In this document: positions 16,001-24,800 of the stretch, one piece after another | How positions within the stretch are numbered: the stretch's first letter is position 1 | Layout of the letters: each line of letters starts with the position of its first letter | Virus record (IMG/VR): IMGVR_UViG_3300017598_001498 | Span: 1 to 36,557 of that record | Strand: one strand, 5' to 3' | DNA: 36,557 bases | Source of the DNA: a virus | The notes under the pieces: generated by a model | Databases searched by the model: none | Seen by the model: the letters and a program-made list of their open reading frames with translations, nothing else | What the model was told of the DNA's origin: nothing | Translations under genes and position numbers: made by a program

Positions 16001-16297
16001 ATGATCATGCGAACTAATCGGGTTCGACCAATTGCCCAAGCCATTTAAAAATTCATCTCCGTTCCCGGACAGTTTAGATAGTAAGCCGTGTCCTGAAACA
16101 GAAGCGTTTAGATCGGTGTTGTCATCAGGAGCTAAACAGTCATCAAGCTTTGGTATTCCACCACCGCCTCCGCCCTGTTCTAAATCATCAACGCGGGTTT
16201 CAAGATCCAAGGTTGTTGTACGTAAGACTTCTAACGCTTCCCTTGCAAGTTTTTCAAATCTATCTGTGTCGGGTATTGGAAATACTGGGATAGTCAT
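13100..16297 (-). CDS. Large phage tail fibre protein with duplicated modules
   Basis: A 1065-residue protein; ATG overlaps the previous stop (TAATG). HxH motifs occur at residues 97, 121, 145 and 169, an exact 24-residue period, within the repeat 'HxHDDRYYTETEID'. HxH repeats of this sort bind metal along trimeric fibre shafts. Flanking them are two copies of a module (LDAPDDNTDLxAS...GLLxKLS...EFLNGxGNW, ~49-92 and ~194-234). The distal half holds two further tandem duplications: FKAYEIVGEYEL at ~251 and ~427, and QSIKVEYxDA at ~595 and ~835, the latter ending in WTDYxLxVP and Y/W-rich beta domains. The likely role is receptor binding. The C-terminus shows no self-cleaving chaperone. Confidence 0.8.
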   Translation of the reverse strand: MTIPVFPIPDTDRFEKLAREALEVLRTTTLDLETRVDDLEQGGGGGGIPKLDDCLAPDDNTDLNASVSGHGLLSKLSGNGDEFLNGLGNWSNPISSHDHNDLYYTETEIDDLLAEKSDDPHSHDDRYYTETEIDTQMSNKEDTGHNHDDRYYLESEINSLLDNLAVIGHNHNTLYSGITHGSNHHSGGSDAIKLDDLDAPDDNTDLDASQSAHGLLPKLSSLPAEFLNGEGNWAIPEGSGGGGDSGVSTNFKAYEIVGEYELNNKILDETLTNLHGENVDEILFIEYSYISGIADTTFAIQFNDDSNANYRSGYLGEYNDSANAQHGESDINCMYVNWSNANQHIAGNSKVYLKSGQRRLCLSNTVAVDDINSNYHHLSYRTAWKNTTDEVTKMRIFTDVAITGTIRVYKFKKVNLPVSTAIPSNFKAYEVVGEYELTDGFDQTIEIDGEAYPDIIIEAAYDNPTSNWRGLALNFNGDTANNYKYKYYGDGTDTATGGAASLGAAAPNSTHNFSQSRLQLKKDLKRIVVCESSRIASDFSTAWYKYISSWNATDAVTKMNITLTGSGDISGYVKVYALKKVDLPEPRGTEAVGIQSIKVEYVDASTIKVNQGVVHIKSGSYDDIYQVRSEFNKALSNPNSDAWYYIYAKVPSEGHIQAVDIEYSTTPPIEYDYGYYHDTNTDWRCIGIIRTNDSGEIIEYDYSVNEILWNISIGGVNCKPSTTWTDYQLVVPPVSPICIATTWTHRYSSSNNTAYWRKKGTDSSGIFLGYQGSNPAGTQTTTKFVCDSSGYIQVKYSESSTDSIWVYAHGFVLNEKFYTGFTQIKAKEVFNRGAQSIKVEYKDADEIYINPGSAHIKGDTSEEYYTIQSQIAKQLTDLTADSWYYIYIKPPASGYTITATEIEYSTDAPARDIDKVGYYHGTNTDWRCIGAIFTDNGSNILKFYNSTREVKFEKDVANISAAPGNTWTDYTLSVPLFDALCCVRFYGYYGNSSTTGYYRVKGSAENGVSFGVVRSNYVRCDVMTTVPSDSTGTIQLRWDNTNNGNIILYCRGFTPPDEIYNGPQR

Positions 16298-16857
16298 TAT
16301 TTGAGTTTCCTATATACAAAAAATGTATTATTTCCTATTATTTCAAATCTATAATTTTTAATTTCGTCAAATTCCAAAAGATCGGATTCAAAAAATCTGT
16401 AACGTCCGGGTTTAAGGTTAGGTACAGTTTTATATTGAATTGTTGCGACGCCTTTTACAAAGGATATTTCAATTAAATCTTCTATTTTGTTAGACGATTG
16501 GTTTATTATAGGGACTAATTTTGAGAAATTTGCTTTAAGTGTTTTTGAATCATATTTTTTCTTTTTCTGTAAAAAAATATTAATGATTATTGTGTCTTCA
16601 CCGTCATTTTTGATTTTATTATTTTCCAGGTTGATATTTGCGGTACCTATATTTTTAGCATAACAATCAAAGTCACTATTTAGAAAATTATTAATATCAG
16701 CTTCAGTTCTTACCTGAACCCAGGGCGCTCCGTCTAAAACCCCACATTCAATATTATTGCTAAGAGTTCTTAATTTTTTTCGCGTTTCAAAAGGCTGATT
16801 AATTACCCAATTTTCATTTTCTAAATTGAAATCTTCATTGAAAAATATTTTTTTCAT
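16297..16857 (-). CDS. Phage tail/baseplate-associated protein, unknown
   Basis: A 186-residue protein from ATG 16857, chosen for AGGAAAAG just upstream; an in-frame ATG at 16902 lies inside the previous gene. It is mixed alpha/beta with no signal peptide. MKKIFFNEDFNLENENWVIN and PWVQVRTEADINNFLNSDFD are recognisable only as a phage accessory style. The C-terminal half (NLKPGRYRFFESDLLEFDEIKNYRFEIIG) resembles a beta-sandwich. It lies between two virion adhesin genes, so a small fibre partner or assembly factor is likely. Confidence 0.5.
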   Translation of the reverse strand: MKKIFFNEDFNLENENWVINQPFETRKKLRTLSNNIECGVLDGAPWVQVRTEADINNFLNSDFDCYAKNIGTANINLENNKIKNDGEDTIIINIFLQKKKKYDSKTLKANFSKLVPIINQSSNKIEDLIEISFVKGVATIQYKTVPNLKPGRYRFFESDLLEFDEIKNYRFEIIGNNTFFVYRKLK

Positions 16858-16865
16858 ATCTTTTC

Positions 16866-18383
16866 CTAAGTTTCTTTTGTAAAGGTTTTCCAGGGAGTCC
16901 AAAGACCAGTGTATGTTGTGTCAGAATCTTTCATTGATCTAACCCTATATCTATATAAGCTTCCAGCTGATAAACCGGCAGGGGGAGTATAGGTAATAGT
17001 TCCAGTGCCTTCGGTATAAGGAGCTGAACCCGAGAAATAAGCGGCATCATCATTTGAATTATGATCAAAAAGGGTTAAAGTGTAAACGTCATTAAGCTGC
17101 TGTTCTACTTGTATTTGAAAATCCAAATCGCTTGAATTAACATCTACTGGCACATTGAAAATTAACGTATCTGTTGATGCTTCATCCGCCGTAACCATAG
17201 TGACCTGTTTGGGAAAGTGTGATAACAAGGCTCCTGCTGCAACTGTTATAGTTCCTGCTGAACCTGTTGAACCGTCAGAACCACCATTAGCTTCACTACC
17301 ACCAGCCCCGCCGCTGCTACTTTCAATTCCTGTATTTGCAGTATGATTGATAGCTCCACCATTTCCACCATTTCCACCAGTTTGCGGGCCACTTGCACCA
17401 CCTGATGCATCACCACCAGCACCACCATAAGTGTAAATATCAACTGCTCCAATTATTGAGCCAGTAATATGAATGTCCATTTGGCCGCCGCTACTACCAC
17501 CTTTTCCAGGAGTATTTGCTAAACTTCTATTTCCACCTTTACCACCGGTAGAATAGAAAACCAAAGTGCCAGTGCAATCTCCACCAACGAAAAAATAATG
17601 CGATCCACCAGAGGGTGGAGAATAATCCTGTGACCCTTGTGGGCTTCTTGAGTCGATTCTTCCACTACCAGTAAAATTACCCACAACAGAAATATTTAAT
17701 CCGGCTGAAGATGATTGCAAAGTTGAAGAAGAAACATCGTATATATAATCAGCGTTAATCGTATTTGGTATGTTTATATTCCCATCAACTAATATATTGC
17801 TTTCAACACCTGAACTTGTATTCTCAGTACCTAATAAAGAATTACTTGAACCGTCATCATTATGAGAGAAATTGCCACCAACCCAAGTCCTTAAAACACC
17901 TATTGAAGTACAATTTTCAAAAGTAAGATTACCTCCTACTTTCATCCAAGCATTGCTATCAGTTGTAAAAGTTGCACAGCCTTCAAAAGAAGCATCTCCG
18001 TGGCAATCAACACTATCAGAATGAAAATCACATTGATAACCAGCATCGCCAGCTTTGTTTTCAACCTTGATATCTCCGTAAACTTCTAAATTTCCACAAT
18101 TTGACAGCTGAGATGATAGAATTACCAAATCACCTTTAACCAAAATATTATTACCGCCCGCATCGAGATTAGCACCCTCAAGGATTGTAAGATTATTATA
18201 TACTGTATTCCCCGTCAAACTTGTGTTTGATGTAATAAGTTTGTCTACAATCATGGAATTATTTAGCTCACCCAATGCCATGCTTATTTTATAAAGATTA
18301 TGTGATAATTCGTTATACTTACCGGTGCCACCGTCTTTTATTTCATCAAAATTTACACCCGGTTGAAAACCTGGTAATCCCAT
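16866..18383 (-). CDS. Virion adhesin with glycine-rich (polyglycine-II-like) domain
   Basis: A 505-residue protein. Residues ~40-275 show short repeating strands (NLTILEGANLDAGG, NLEVYGDIKVEN, NILVDGNINIPN) typical of a right-handed beta-helix. Residues ~279-375 are glycine-rich in GGxGG runs (STGGKGGN, GGAGGDASGGASG, TGGNGGNGGAI, SSSGGAGGSEANGG). Such runs occur in polyglycine-II sandwiches of phage tip adhesins such as S16 gp38. Residues ~395-503 look like a fibronectin-III-type sandwich ending in YRYRVRSMKDSDTTYTGLW. The role is inferred: receptor recognition at the tail tip. Confidence 0.65.
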   Translation of the reverse strand: MGLPGFQPGVNFDEIKDGGTGKYNELSHNLYKISMALGELNNSMIVDKLITSNTSLTGNTVYNNLTILEGANLDAGGNNILVKGDLVILSSQLSNCGNLEVYGDIKVENKAGDAGYQCDFHSDSVDCHGDASFEGCATFTTDSNAWMKVGGNLTFENCTSIGVLRTWVGGNFSHNDDGSSNSLLGTENTSSGVESNILVDGNINIPNTINADYIYDVSSSTLQSSSAGLNISVVGNFTGSGRIDSRSPQGSQDYSPPSGGSHYFFVGGDCTGTLVFYSTGGKGGNRSLANTPGKGGSSGGQMDIHITGSIIGAVDIYTYGGAGGDASGGASGPQTGGNGGNGGAINHTANTGIESSSGGAGGSEANGGSDGSTGSAGTITVAAGALLSHFPKQVTMVTADEASTDTLIFNVPVDVNSSDLDFQIQVEQQLNDVYTLTLFDHNSNDDAAYFSGSAPYTEGTGTITYTPPAGLSAGSLYRYRVRSMKDSDTTYTGLWTPWKTFTKET

Positions 18384-18392
18384 AACTTTCTC

Positions 18393-18716
18393 CTAAGTTT
18401 TTTCTACTCCATCAAGAATAAAGCTTATTTTATCAGCTATAGAAGCCTGTACCCTTATTGTTTCACCGACTGACATTGTTATTCCAGTTATTTGCATTGT
18501 AAAATTAGGGGCTATGATTTTATCATATGCTTTCCAATCTTCTCCCGAAGCTTCGCCCGCCGAGTCTGTATGCGCTATCCTAAAAGTTCTTTCTGAAGAA
18601 TCTTGATTACAAATTGTTAGAACACCAACAAATTCAGTTGACTCCGGGCAAGCATATAATTGCTGTTCAAGTGCATCAGCTGGTCTAAGAGCTGCTTTTC
18701 TCCCATAATTATTCAA
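18393..18716 (-). CDS. Small virion beta-sandwich protein
   Basis: A 107-residue protein with good coding composition and a short gap to the adhesin gene. The pattern STEFVGVLTICNQDSSERTFRIAH, APNFTMQITGITMSVGETIRVQASIADKISFILDGVE fits a small single beta-sandwich (jelly-roll-like) domain found in phage tail or decoration proteins. It lies among tail-fibre genes, so it is probably a structural accessory. No exact family is recognised. Confidence 0.55.
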   Translation of the reverse strand: MNNYGRKAALRPADALEQQLYACPESTEFVGVLTICNQDSSERTFRIAHTDSAGEASGEDWKAYDKIIAPNFTMQITGITMSVGETIRVQASIADKISFILDGVEKT

Positions 18717-18757
18717 AGATTACCTTCCTTTCTGCAGTCCTCGCCATAAAATTAAAC

Positions 18758-19009
18758 CTATAAATAATTGAAAAATGTAAATAATGTTTCAAAATTATCA
18801 ACTAATCCCTGAGTTTCCGAAGTTTCATGTGAATGATTTAAATTAGCTTTTGAATCTAATTTTTCTTTAATTGAACTTTTACCACCTCTGGCTTCTATAA
18901 TTTTATGATCTAACAATTCCATCTTAGACCTAAAATCTTCTAAATCATCTCTGGCTTCGTCCTCAAAATCCTCTATGCCAGAAATGGGGTAAGTTATATT
19001 CCAGCCCAT
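18758..19009 (-). CDS. Small fibre-like protein with HxH motif (paralogue A)
   Basis: An 83-residue protein. It starts MGWNITYPISGIEDFEDEARDDLEDFRSK, then has KLDSKANLNHSHET. Start, length and the (D)AK/SK..NHxH motif match the adjacent gene at 19014, so the two are tandem paralogues. The NHSH motif is like the HxH repeats in the fibre at 13100. It is probably a trimerising fibre-base or adaptor protein; no family name is certain. Confidence 0.55.
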   Translation of the reverse strand: MGWNITYPISGIEDFEDEARDDLEDFRSKMELLDHKIIEARGGKSSIKEKLDSKANLNHSHETSETQGLVDNFETLFTFFNYL

Positions 19010-19013
19010 ATTA

Positions 19014-19280
19014 TTATAATTCCATTATACTGAGAAAAAAATTATATACTTCAATATCATCCACATTTACAGCTTCTCCAGATGGAGTGTGAATATGATT
19101 ATTATCTGATTTAGCATCTATCGCATCTTTTAATGTATCCATTCCAGGATGAGCTTCAGCTAACTCATCAGCCATCAAAGAACCGTTATTAGCCCAAGTG
19201 TCCAAAATATTTCTTGAGACTTCCTCAAATAAATCAGTCCCTGTTAAGGGAAATATGTTCCACTCATATGAACCAGCCAT
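19014..19280 (-). CDS. Small fibre-like protein with HxH motif (paralogue B)
   Basis: An 88-residue protein; ATG overlaps the previous stop (TAATG), so it is translationally coupled to the tail protein upstream. It begins MAGSYEWNIFPLTGTDLFEEVSRNILDTW and carries DAIDAKSDNNHIHTPSGEAV. The NHIH motif and the overall pattern match the neighbouring paralogue (18758). Its N-terminus (xFPxTGTDxFEExxRxxL) is also echoed at the start of the large fibre (FPIPDTDRFEKLAREAL), suggesting a shared attachment domain. Confidence 0.55.
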   Translation of the reverse strand: MAGSYEWNIFPLTGTDLFEEVSRNILDTWANNGSLMADELAEAHPGMDTLKDAIDAKSDNNHIHTPSGEAVNVDDIEVYNFFLSIMEL

Positions 19281-20254
19281 TAAATAGCCTCTTTAAGGTT
19301 AAACGTAACATTATAATGACCTAAAGATGATCTTGTAGCATCAGGTAAATTAATTGCCCTTGCAAAAGTAGCCCACATGAAATTATTTTCGTCAACTATT
19401 AGATAAGCCATTGGTCGAATTCCCCTGTCTTGGTGTATTTTATGCAAGAAATTATGAATATCACCACCAGCATCTATTGTTAAAGAACCTTTAAACTTTC
19501 TTATTACGTCACGATGTCTTATATAATCAGCCCCATTTGATAATTCTCTGATAATTGATTTATCTTCTAAACTCATACTTAAACCATATTTTGGATTTCG
19601 AAATATATTTGCTAAACCTGCCTTTATAACTCCAACTTTAATATAAGGATCAGAAGAACCTATAAACTCTAACTCTATTTTATGAATGTCGGATTGATAA
19701 GCGTATTCTGCCCAAATTTGAGTCCATTTTCGCCCGCCATCTGTTATTAGTTCATAATAAGTTGTGCATTGTCTAAGATTATAGTCATATGGACCGTCTA
19801 AAATAACTCCTTCGGTATCCTTGATGGTTATTTTAATTTTATTTGCATTCGTGTTAAATATGGCAATGGCGTTTGATGACCCACCAACTGTTAAGGTCAT
19901 AGTTGGATTAGTTGTCGCTGATCTCCAGGTTTGCTTTAAATGATCATCTAATATATTATCATCAACAAATTCTTTATTTTCTTCATATACAGAAGCCACG
20001 CCTACTCCTCCAGTTCCAGCGTGGTTTGCAGTTAAAATCAAATTATCATCGTCTATAATGGATGCTATTTCGGACAAAATAAGATCACCACCATATAATT
20101 TTATTCTATCACCCACTTCAAGTTCAGTTGTAAAAGCCCCACCTGTAGCTGTTACATTTGGATTTCCGTTTATGAATGTAACGCCTCCTGTAATGTTTGT
20201 GGTGTTAACCTCAACAGCGGTTGTTTTTTCAGGGTATATTATTTTTAATCCCAA
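19280..20254 (-). CDS. Tail-tip/baseplate protein
   Basis: A 324-residue protein starting at TTG 20254, supported by GGGAG 7 bases upstream and by the previous stop 2 bases before it. The N-terminal half has GGVTFINGNPNVTATGGAFTTELEVGDRIKLYGG, a short domain seen in tail proteins. The C-terminal half (RHRDVIRKFKGSLTIDAGGDIHNFLHKI) suggests a distal-tail or tail-tip beta domain. It lies between a 514-residue tip protein and the HxH genes, downstream of the tape measure, which fits tip assembly. Confidence 0.55.
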   Translation of the reverse strand: MGLKIIYPEKTTAVEVNTTNITGGVTFINGNPNVTATGGAFTTELEVGDRIKLYGGDLILSEIASIIDDDNLILTANHAGTGGVGVASVYEENKEFVDDNILDDHLKQTWRSATTNPTMTLTVGGSSNAIAIFNTNANKIKITIKDTEGVILDGPYDYNLRQCTTYYELITDGGRKWTQIWAEYAYQSDIHKIELEFIGSSDPYIKVGVIKAGLANIFRNPKYGLSMSLEDKSIIRELSNGADYIRHRDVIRKFKGSLTIDAGGDIHNFLHKIHQDRGIRPMAYLIVDENNFMWATFARAINLPDATRSSLGHYNVTFNLKEAI

Positions 20255-20256
20255 TT

Positions 20257-21801
20257 CTAACTCCCTTGATAGGGGTACATAACACCTTCACCAATGATTT
20301 CTACTTCATTATTGTCAAAATTATAGGTTTTATCCCTAACCCTAAACCATGTTAAACTTTTATTTCCTAATGATTCATCAATAGCTGAGATTTTTTCTCC
20401 GAATTTTGGGGCTTCCCACTCCAAAGGAATGCTGATATTTACAACAACTCGATGTGAAATCGTTAAAATATTTTCAAAAGCTTCACGAATATTTTCCCTA
20501 GTATCATGAAACGCCTTAATTTCCTTTTCTTCTCCATATTCATTAAAATATCCTATCTTATAGTTTTCTCCAGATTCGAAAATATCACTATCTAAAGTAA
20601 TTTCAGTTTCGGAATCTATCGAAATTATGCCAGCCTCAGTGTTATCTGTAATATTTCTTACAAACATTACAGGTTCGTACTGTTCAGTTGTGATATTATA
20701 ATTTGCGTCTTTTATTTGATCAGAAATAAAAGATGCATTGGAATCTATAAGCGTTATCGTGCCTGTACTTGTTGCAGTTCCTTCAATTAATCTTATAAAA
20801 TTTTCTTGAATTACTATCTCGCTCTCTTTGATGTAGTTTTTTGCAGGAATGGCTTCTCTTTTAATAATTGTTGATTTTATAAATTTTATAGGATCAAGAT
20901 GCTCATAAATTGCTGGAAAAAAATTAAACTCAGTCTTTTTTGATGTTCCTCTATCAAGAAACATATCAATAAGATATAGTGTATTTGTGAAAGTATCAAT
21001 TTCAAAAAAATGTGTAAAAAAAGCTGATACTTCTGAAAGAAAATCAACTAATAATATTTGATCTTCTTGGCAATAATTTACAGTAGGTGATGGTAATCTT
21101 ACATACGTATTATCATAAGTAAGATTAAGCCTTGCAGATTCACAAGCCCAATCAAAAATCCCATCTAAATTTATATCTATGCCAACTCCAGAAAGAGACA
21201 CTTCACCAACTGGATTAGCTGATAATGAAAATGTTCCATCACCATTATCTGTAACATTTCCATCAATGGTTTCATCATCATCATATACATGCCAGTTTGT
21301 ACTAACAACACCTGAAATATATGCTTTATGATAAGTTGGCTTGCCTGATCTATCTTGAAGCCGAACAGGAATAATATGGGTAATTATACCAAAACCTCGC
21401 TTTAGTGGAACTACATCACCGTCATAGTTTGTTACAGTTTCAAGTAAATTTTTATTTGTTTTCAGATTATATAAATTATAAGTAATTTCTTCTCTTCCAT
21501 TTTCTTTCAAATGTCCCGTGGCTGAAAATAAATTTACGGCATTATCTTCATCACTATTTGTATTTTTTACGTGAATCGGATACATTTGAATTGATGGAGG
21601 ATTGTCATCTTTAAAAAATTCAGGTACGATCCCAAATGAACCCATGCCTAAACGAATAAATCCACCATAATCATAATCCATCTCATATGAAATCGAATCA
21701 AAACTAAGGATGTGACATTTCCAATTATGTTTTAACATATCAATATCTTCATTACTTATTTTATATATTTTCCCATTATGTGTTGCCTCTACAAGGAGCA
21801 T
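20257..21801 (-). CDS. Tail-tip protein downstream of the tape measure
   Basis: A 514-residue protein. The ATG abuts the tape-measure stop. It is beta-rich; the last ~80 residues (VVVNISIPLEWEAPKFGEKISAIDE, then WFRVRDKTYNFDNNEVEIIGEG) resemble the hub-like domain of tail-tip proteins that define a phage baseplate surface. An internal GTATSTGTITLIDSNASFISDQI repeats the 'TATGT.LID..A.F' type seen in the next gene. Position directly after the tape measure supports a tail-hub or distal-tail role. The exact family is uncertain. Confidence 0.6.
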   Translation of the reverse strand: MLLVEATHNGKIYKISNEDIDMLKHNWKCHILSFDSISYEMDYDYGGFIRLGMGSFGIVPEFFKDDNPPSIQMYPIHVKNTNSDEDNAVNLFSATGHLKENGREEITYNLYNLKTNKNLLETVTNYDGDVVPLKRGFGIITHIIPVRLQDRSGKPTYHKAYISGVVSTNWHVYDDDETIDGNVTDNGDGTFSLSANPVGEVSLSGVGIDINLDGIFDWACESARLNLTYDNTYVRLPSPTVNYCQEDQILLVDFLSEVSAFFTHFFEIDTFTNTLYLIDMFLDRGTSKKTEFNFFPAIYEHLDPIKFIKSTIIKREAIPAKNYIKESEIVIQENFIRLIEGTATSTGTITLIDSNASFISDQIKDANYNITTEQYEPVMFVRNITDNTEAGIISIDSETEITLDSDIFESGENYKIGYFNEYGEEKEIKAFHDTRENIREAFENILTISHRVVVNISIPLEWEAPKFGEKISAIDESLGNKSLTWFRVRDKTYNFDNNEVEIIGEGVMYPYQGS

Positions 21802-24800
21802 TTAAACCGACCTCCTTGGAGTTACATATCTGTTTGATCTATTACTAGGCCGATCTGCTTTAATTTTCATTTTTTGAGCGATCATTGCAATTTCTTCTTT
21901 GGATACTTCTTGACCATTTTGTTCAAAAATTAATGTCAAATTAGTTGGTTGAGATTTGTTTTGAGAAGCTACCAATCTTTCCAAAAGCCTTAAAATGTCC
22001 GAGTTATCTTGAACCGGCGGAGTGAAATATTTTGGTAAATCACTTAAAGGGGCTACAACTTCAGTTCCTTTTTCGCCTATTATCGCCCTTGTTTCTTTGA
22101 AAGCTATTCCTCCCTCTCCTAAATAGCCGCCCCAGTAGCCGCCGCCTGGGGCACTTGGATTATCTATCCATTCCCTTTCTTTTTCATAGCCATAGGACGC
22201 CATTATTTTATCAGCATCCAACTGTAATTGAGCTTGGCCAATTCCATGTTGTGCTGATAAAGATTCAAGACCTTGACCGCCTGTTGAATGAGGGTTCCAT
22301 TCCTCAGCAAGCCATTTTGCCATGGCTGCATCTGCATTAACATCAATCCCATATTTAGTTGATAAATCGCTGCTTAAGGCTGCGTTTGATTGTGGTTTAT
22401 TACTGCCCCCACCTCCTCCTAAACCTCCGTTAAATTGCATCCATTCAACGGATTCTTTTAAAGAATCCCACATACCGCCTAATAAAGTTTTAACTTCATC
22501 TAAACTCATATTAGAGTTTTGAAGCTCTCTTACTGCATTTTCGGCGGCTCTTAATTGCTGTTTGTCTACAAGCATTTCAGGCTGAATACCAGCTTTGACA
22601 GCGTCCATATCGGCCAAAACTTTTTTGTAAATATCTTGGTATTTTTGATCTGATTTATGATTTTCTTGAGCTATTGATAAATAATCAGATGCAAAACTCA
22701 TATACTCTTGAATAGCTTCTTGATTTCCTGAATTTGCAGCTTGTAGCAATTCTTCATAGTCTTGTTTGGCTGATTCTTCTTTTTCCTTAAATAGACCCAC
22801 ATTAAGATCTGAATATTTTATATTTCTCTGTGCTGATTCTATGGATCTAATTAGATCTTCTGCTTTCTCTCCAGCGTCTTCCCATAATTTAGCTACTTCA
22901 TTTTGGCTATCAATCGCATCATCCCAACTACTGGCAGCATCATTGTAAATATCAGCCATCATTTGAGATACTTGTCCCGCTTCCTCCGTAGTTAAATCAC
23001 CTGCATTTAAAAGAGAATTTGCTTGAGCTATTGACCAATCTAAAGAATTCATTCCAGACTGTTTAAAAGCCATATCTTGTTGAATTCCCAACAATGGATT
23101 CATTATTGCGTCTTGTTGAGCTTTTTTCGTTTGTTGAATGGTCTTGTTCCAGGCTTGCTGGATTTGATTTAGTTCTTCGATAGATGCGCTTGCTAATTGA
23201 GCGGACTCCATCCAATCTGAAAATTTATTATTAACTTGATTCAAATTCTGTTCGTATTCGGTCAGATCCCCATTTATAAGCTTAACTTCATCCATTATTT
23301 TACCGAGTTCAATCGATTTGACCGCTTCCAAAGCTTCTTTTTGCTTGTCTGCCAAAACATCGGTTTCATATCCAAGCTCGACTGCTTGATCAGTAAAATT
23401 TGCAAAGGTATTATTAACATCGTCTATGGCTGCCTGCATGGAGTTGAGTTCTTCACCAGCGATACCAGCCATGTAAGCATTTACATTATCAGCGAGATTT
23501 ATTTCTGATTGTTTTTTTTGAGCTTTTAAAGTGTCCATTTGCAGGCCGTGGACGTCTTTTGCTAAATCCCAGGTTGCTTGCCAGTCCAGCTCCGGCACTT
23601 GCTCCGCCCATTGTTGAATTTGCAATCCTTGCGCTTGAAGTTGTTCTTGATATTGTAAGGCTTGATAGTCCGTTGAGGACATGGTTAATTGATTATGCTG
23701 ATCTTGGAGTCCTGTTTCTATACCTAGTTGTGCTGTTATTGCAGCTTGAGCTTGAGCTTGTTTTTTATATTCTTCAGTTAAAGCCGCGATCTCATCAGCC
23801 GTTAATTCTGATTCAAGACCAGCATCAATTAATTTGCTAATAAAAGAATCAACTTGCGCATTGACCGCTTCAATTGTATTTTTTGCTTCATTTTGGAAAG
23901 GTCCAAGACTATCAATATATTTTTGTAAATTTACAGAAAGTTCATCTCTTACTTCTGCAAAATGTTGTTTTAATTCTTGTAAAGCTCCATTTAATTCATT
24001 AATTTCATCAACAGCGAGTTGTGTTTCTTCGCTTAACCCTTCTATATTATCTAGATTACTTACTACTTCTCCAAGCGATGTTAAAGCTGTCGGATCAAAA
24101 TTAATATCTGGAATTTGCAAATTTCCTGTTGCATCAGTAATTTGATCTTTTAATTCTTTTATAATATTCCCTGGAAGATCACTACTGTGTAATTGATTAA
24201 GGAGCCCTTCATAAGCTGAATCAACTTCACCTATTAAAGATTCATACTGCCCTTTAGGATTAATGATTGAATCTATCATTGATTGAAAATGTTGAGATAT
24301 TGAATATGCAACTGCCTTAGCTTTTTCTTCAAGATTTTCTAGAATAAGGCCAAGCGCCTCTTGAACCTGAGCTAATTGTTGTTCATCTAATGCCTGTACC
24401 GCAGTCCCAGATGCTGGACCTAAACCAAAAGACCCCATTCCAGCATTTTGTATTAAAGAAGCAACCCAGTCTGGGCCATACATTTGTAAAGTACTTGCCA
24501 TGTCTATTCCGGTTAGCTTGTCAATTTCTTTGACAAGTGGTTGCATAGAATCATAAAAATATGATGACATATCTTTTACTTCACTTGACCACGGATTTTC
24601 ATTTTCTAAAGCGGCGGTATTTCTTTGAATTTCAACTTTGTTTTCTTCAAGTTGATCAATTAGTTTATCCATCGCTTTTACATAAAGATCATTTTTAGAT
24701 GGACCTGAGGATTTTTTACCAAAAAGTTTATTTGTTACAGCTCCAATTCCAACGGAAGCCAGCCCACCCGCAAGACCTCCAGCTATACCGCCCAAAGCCC

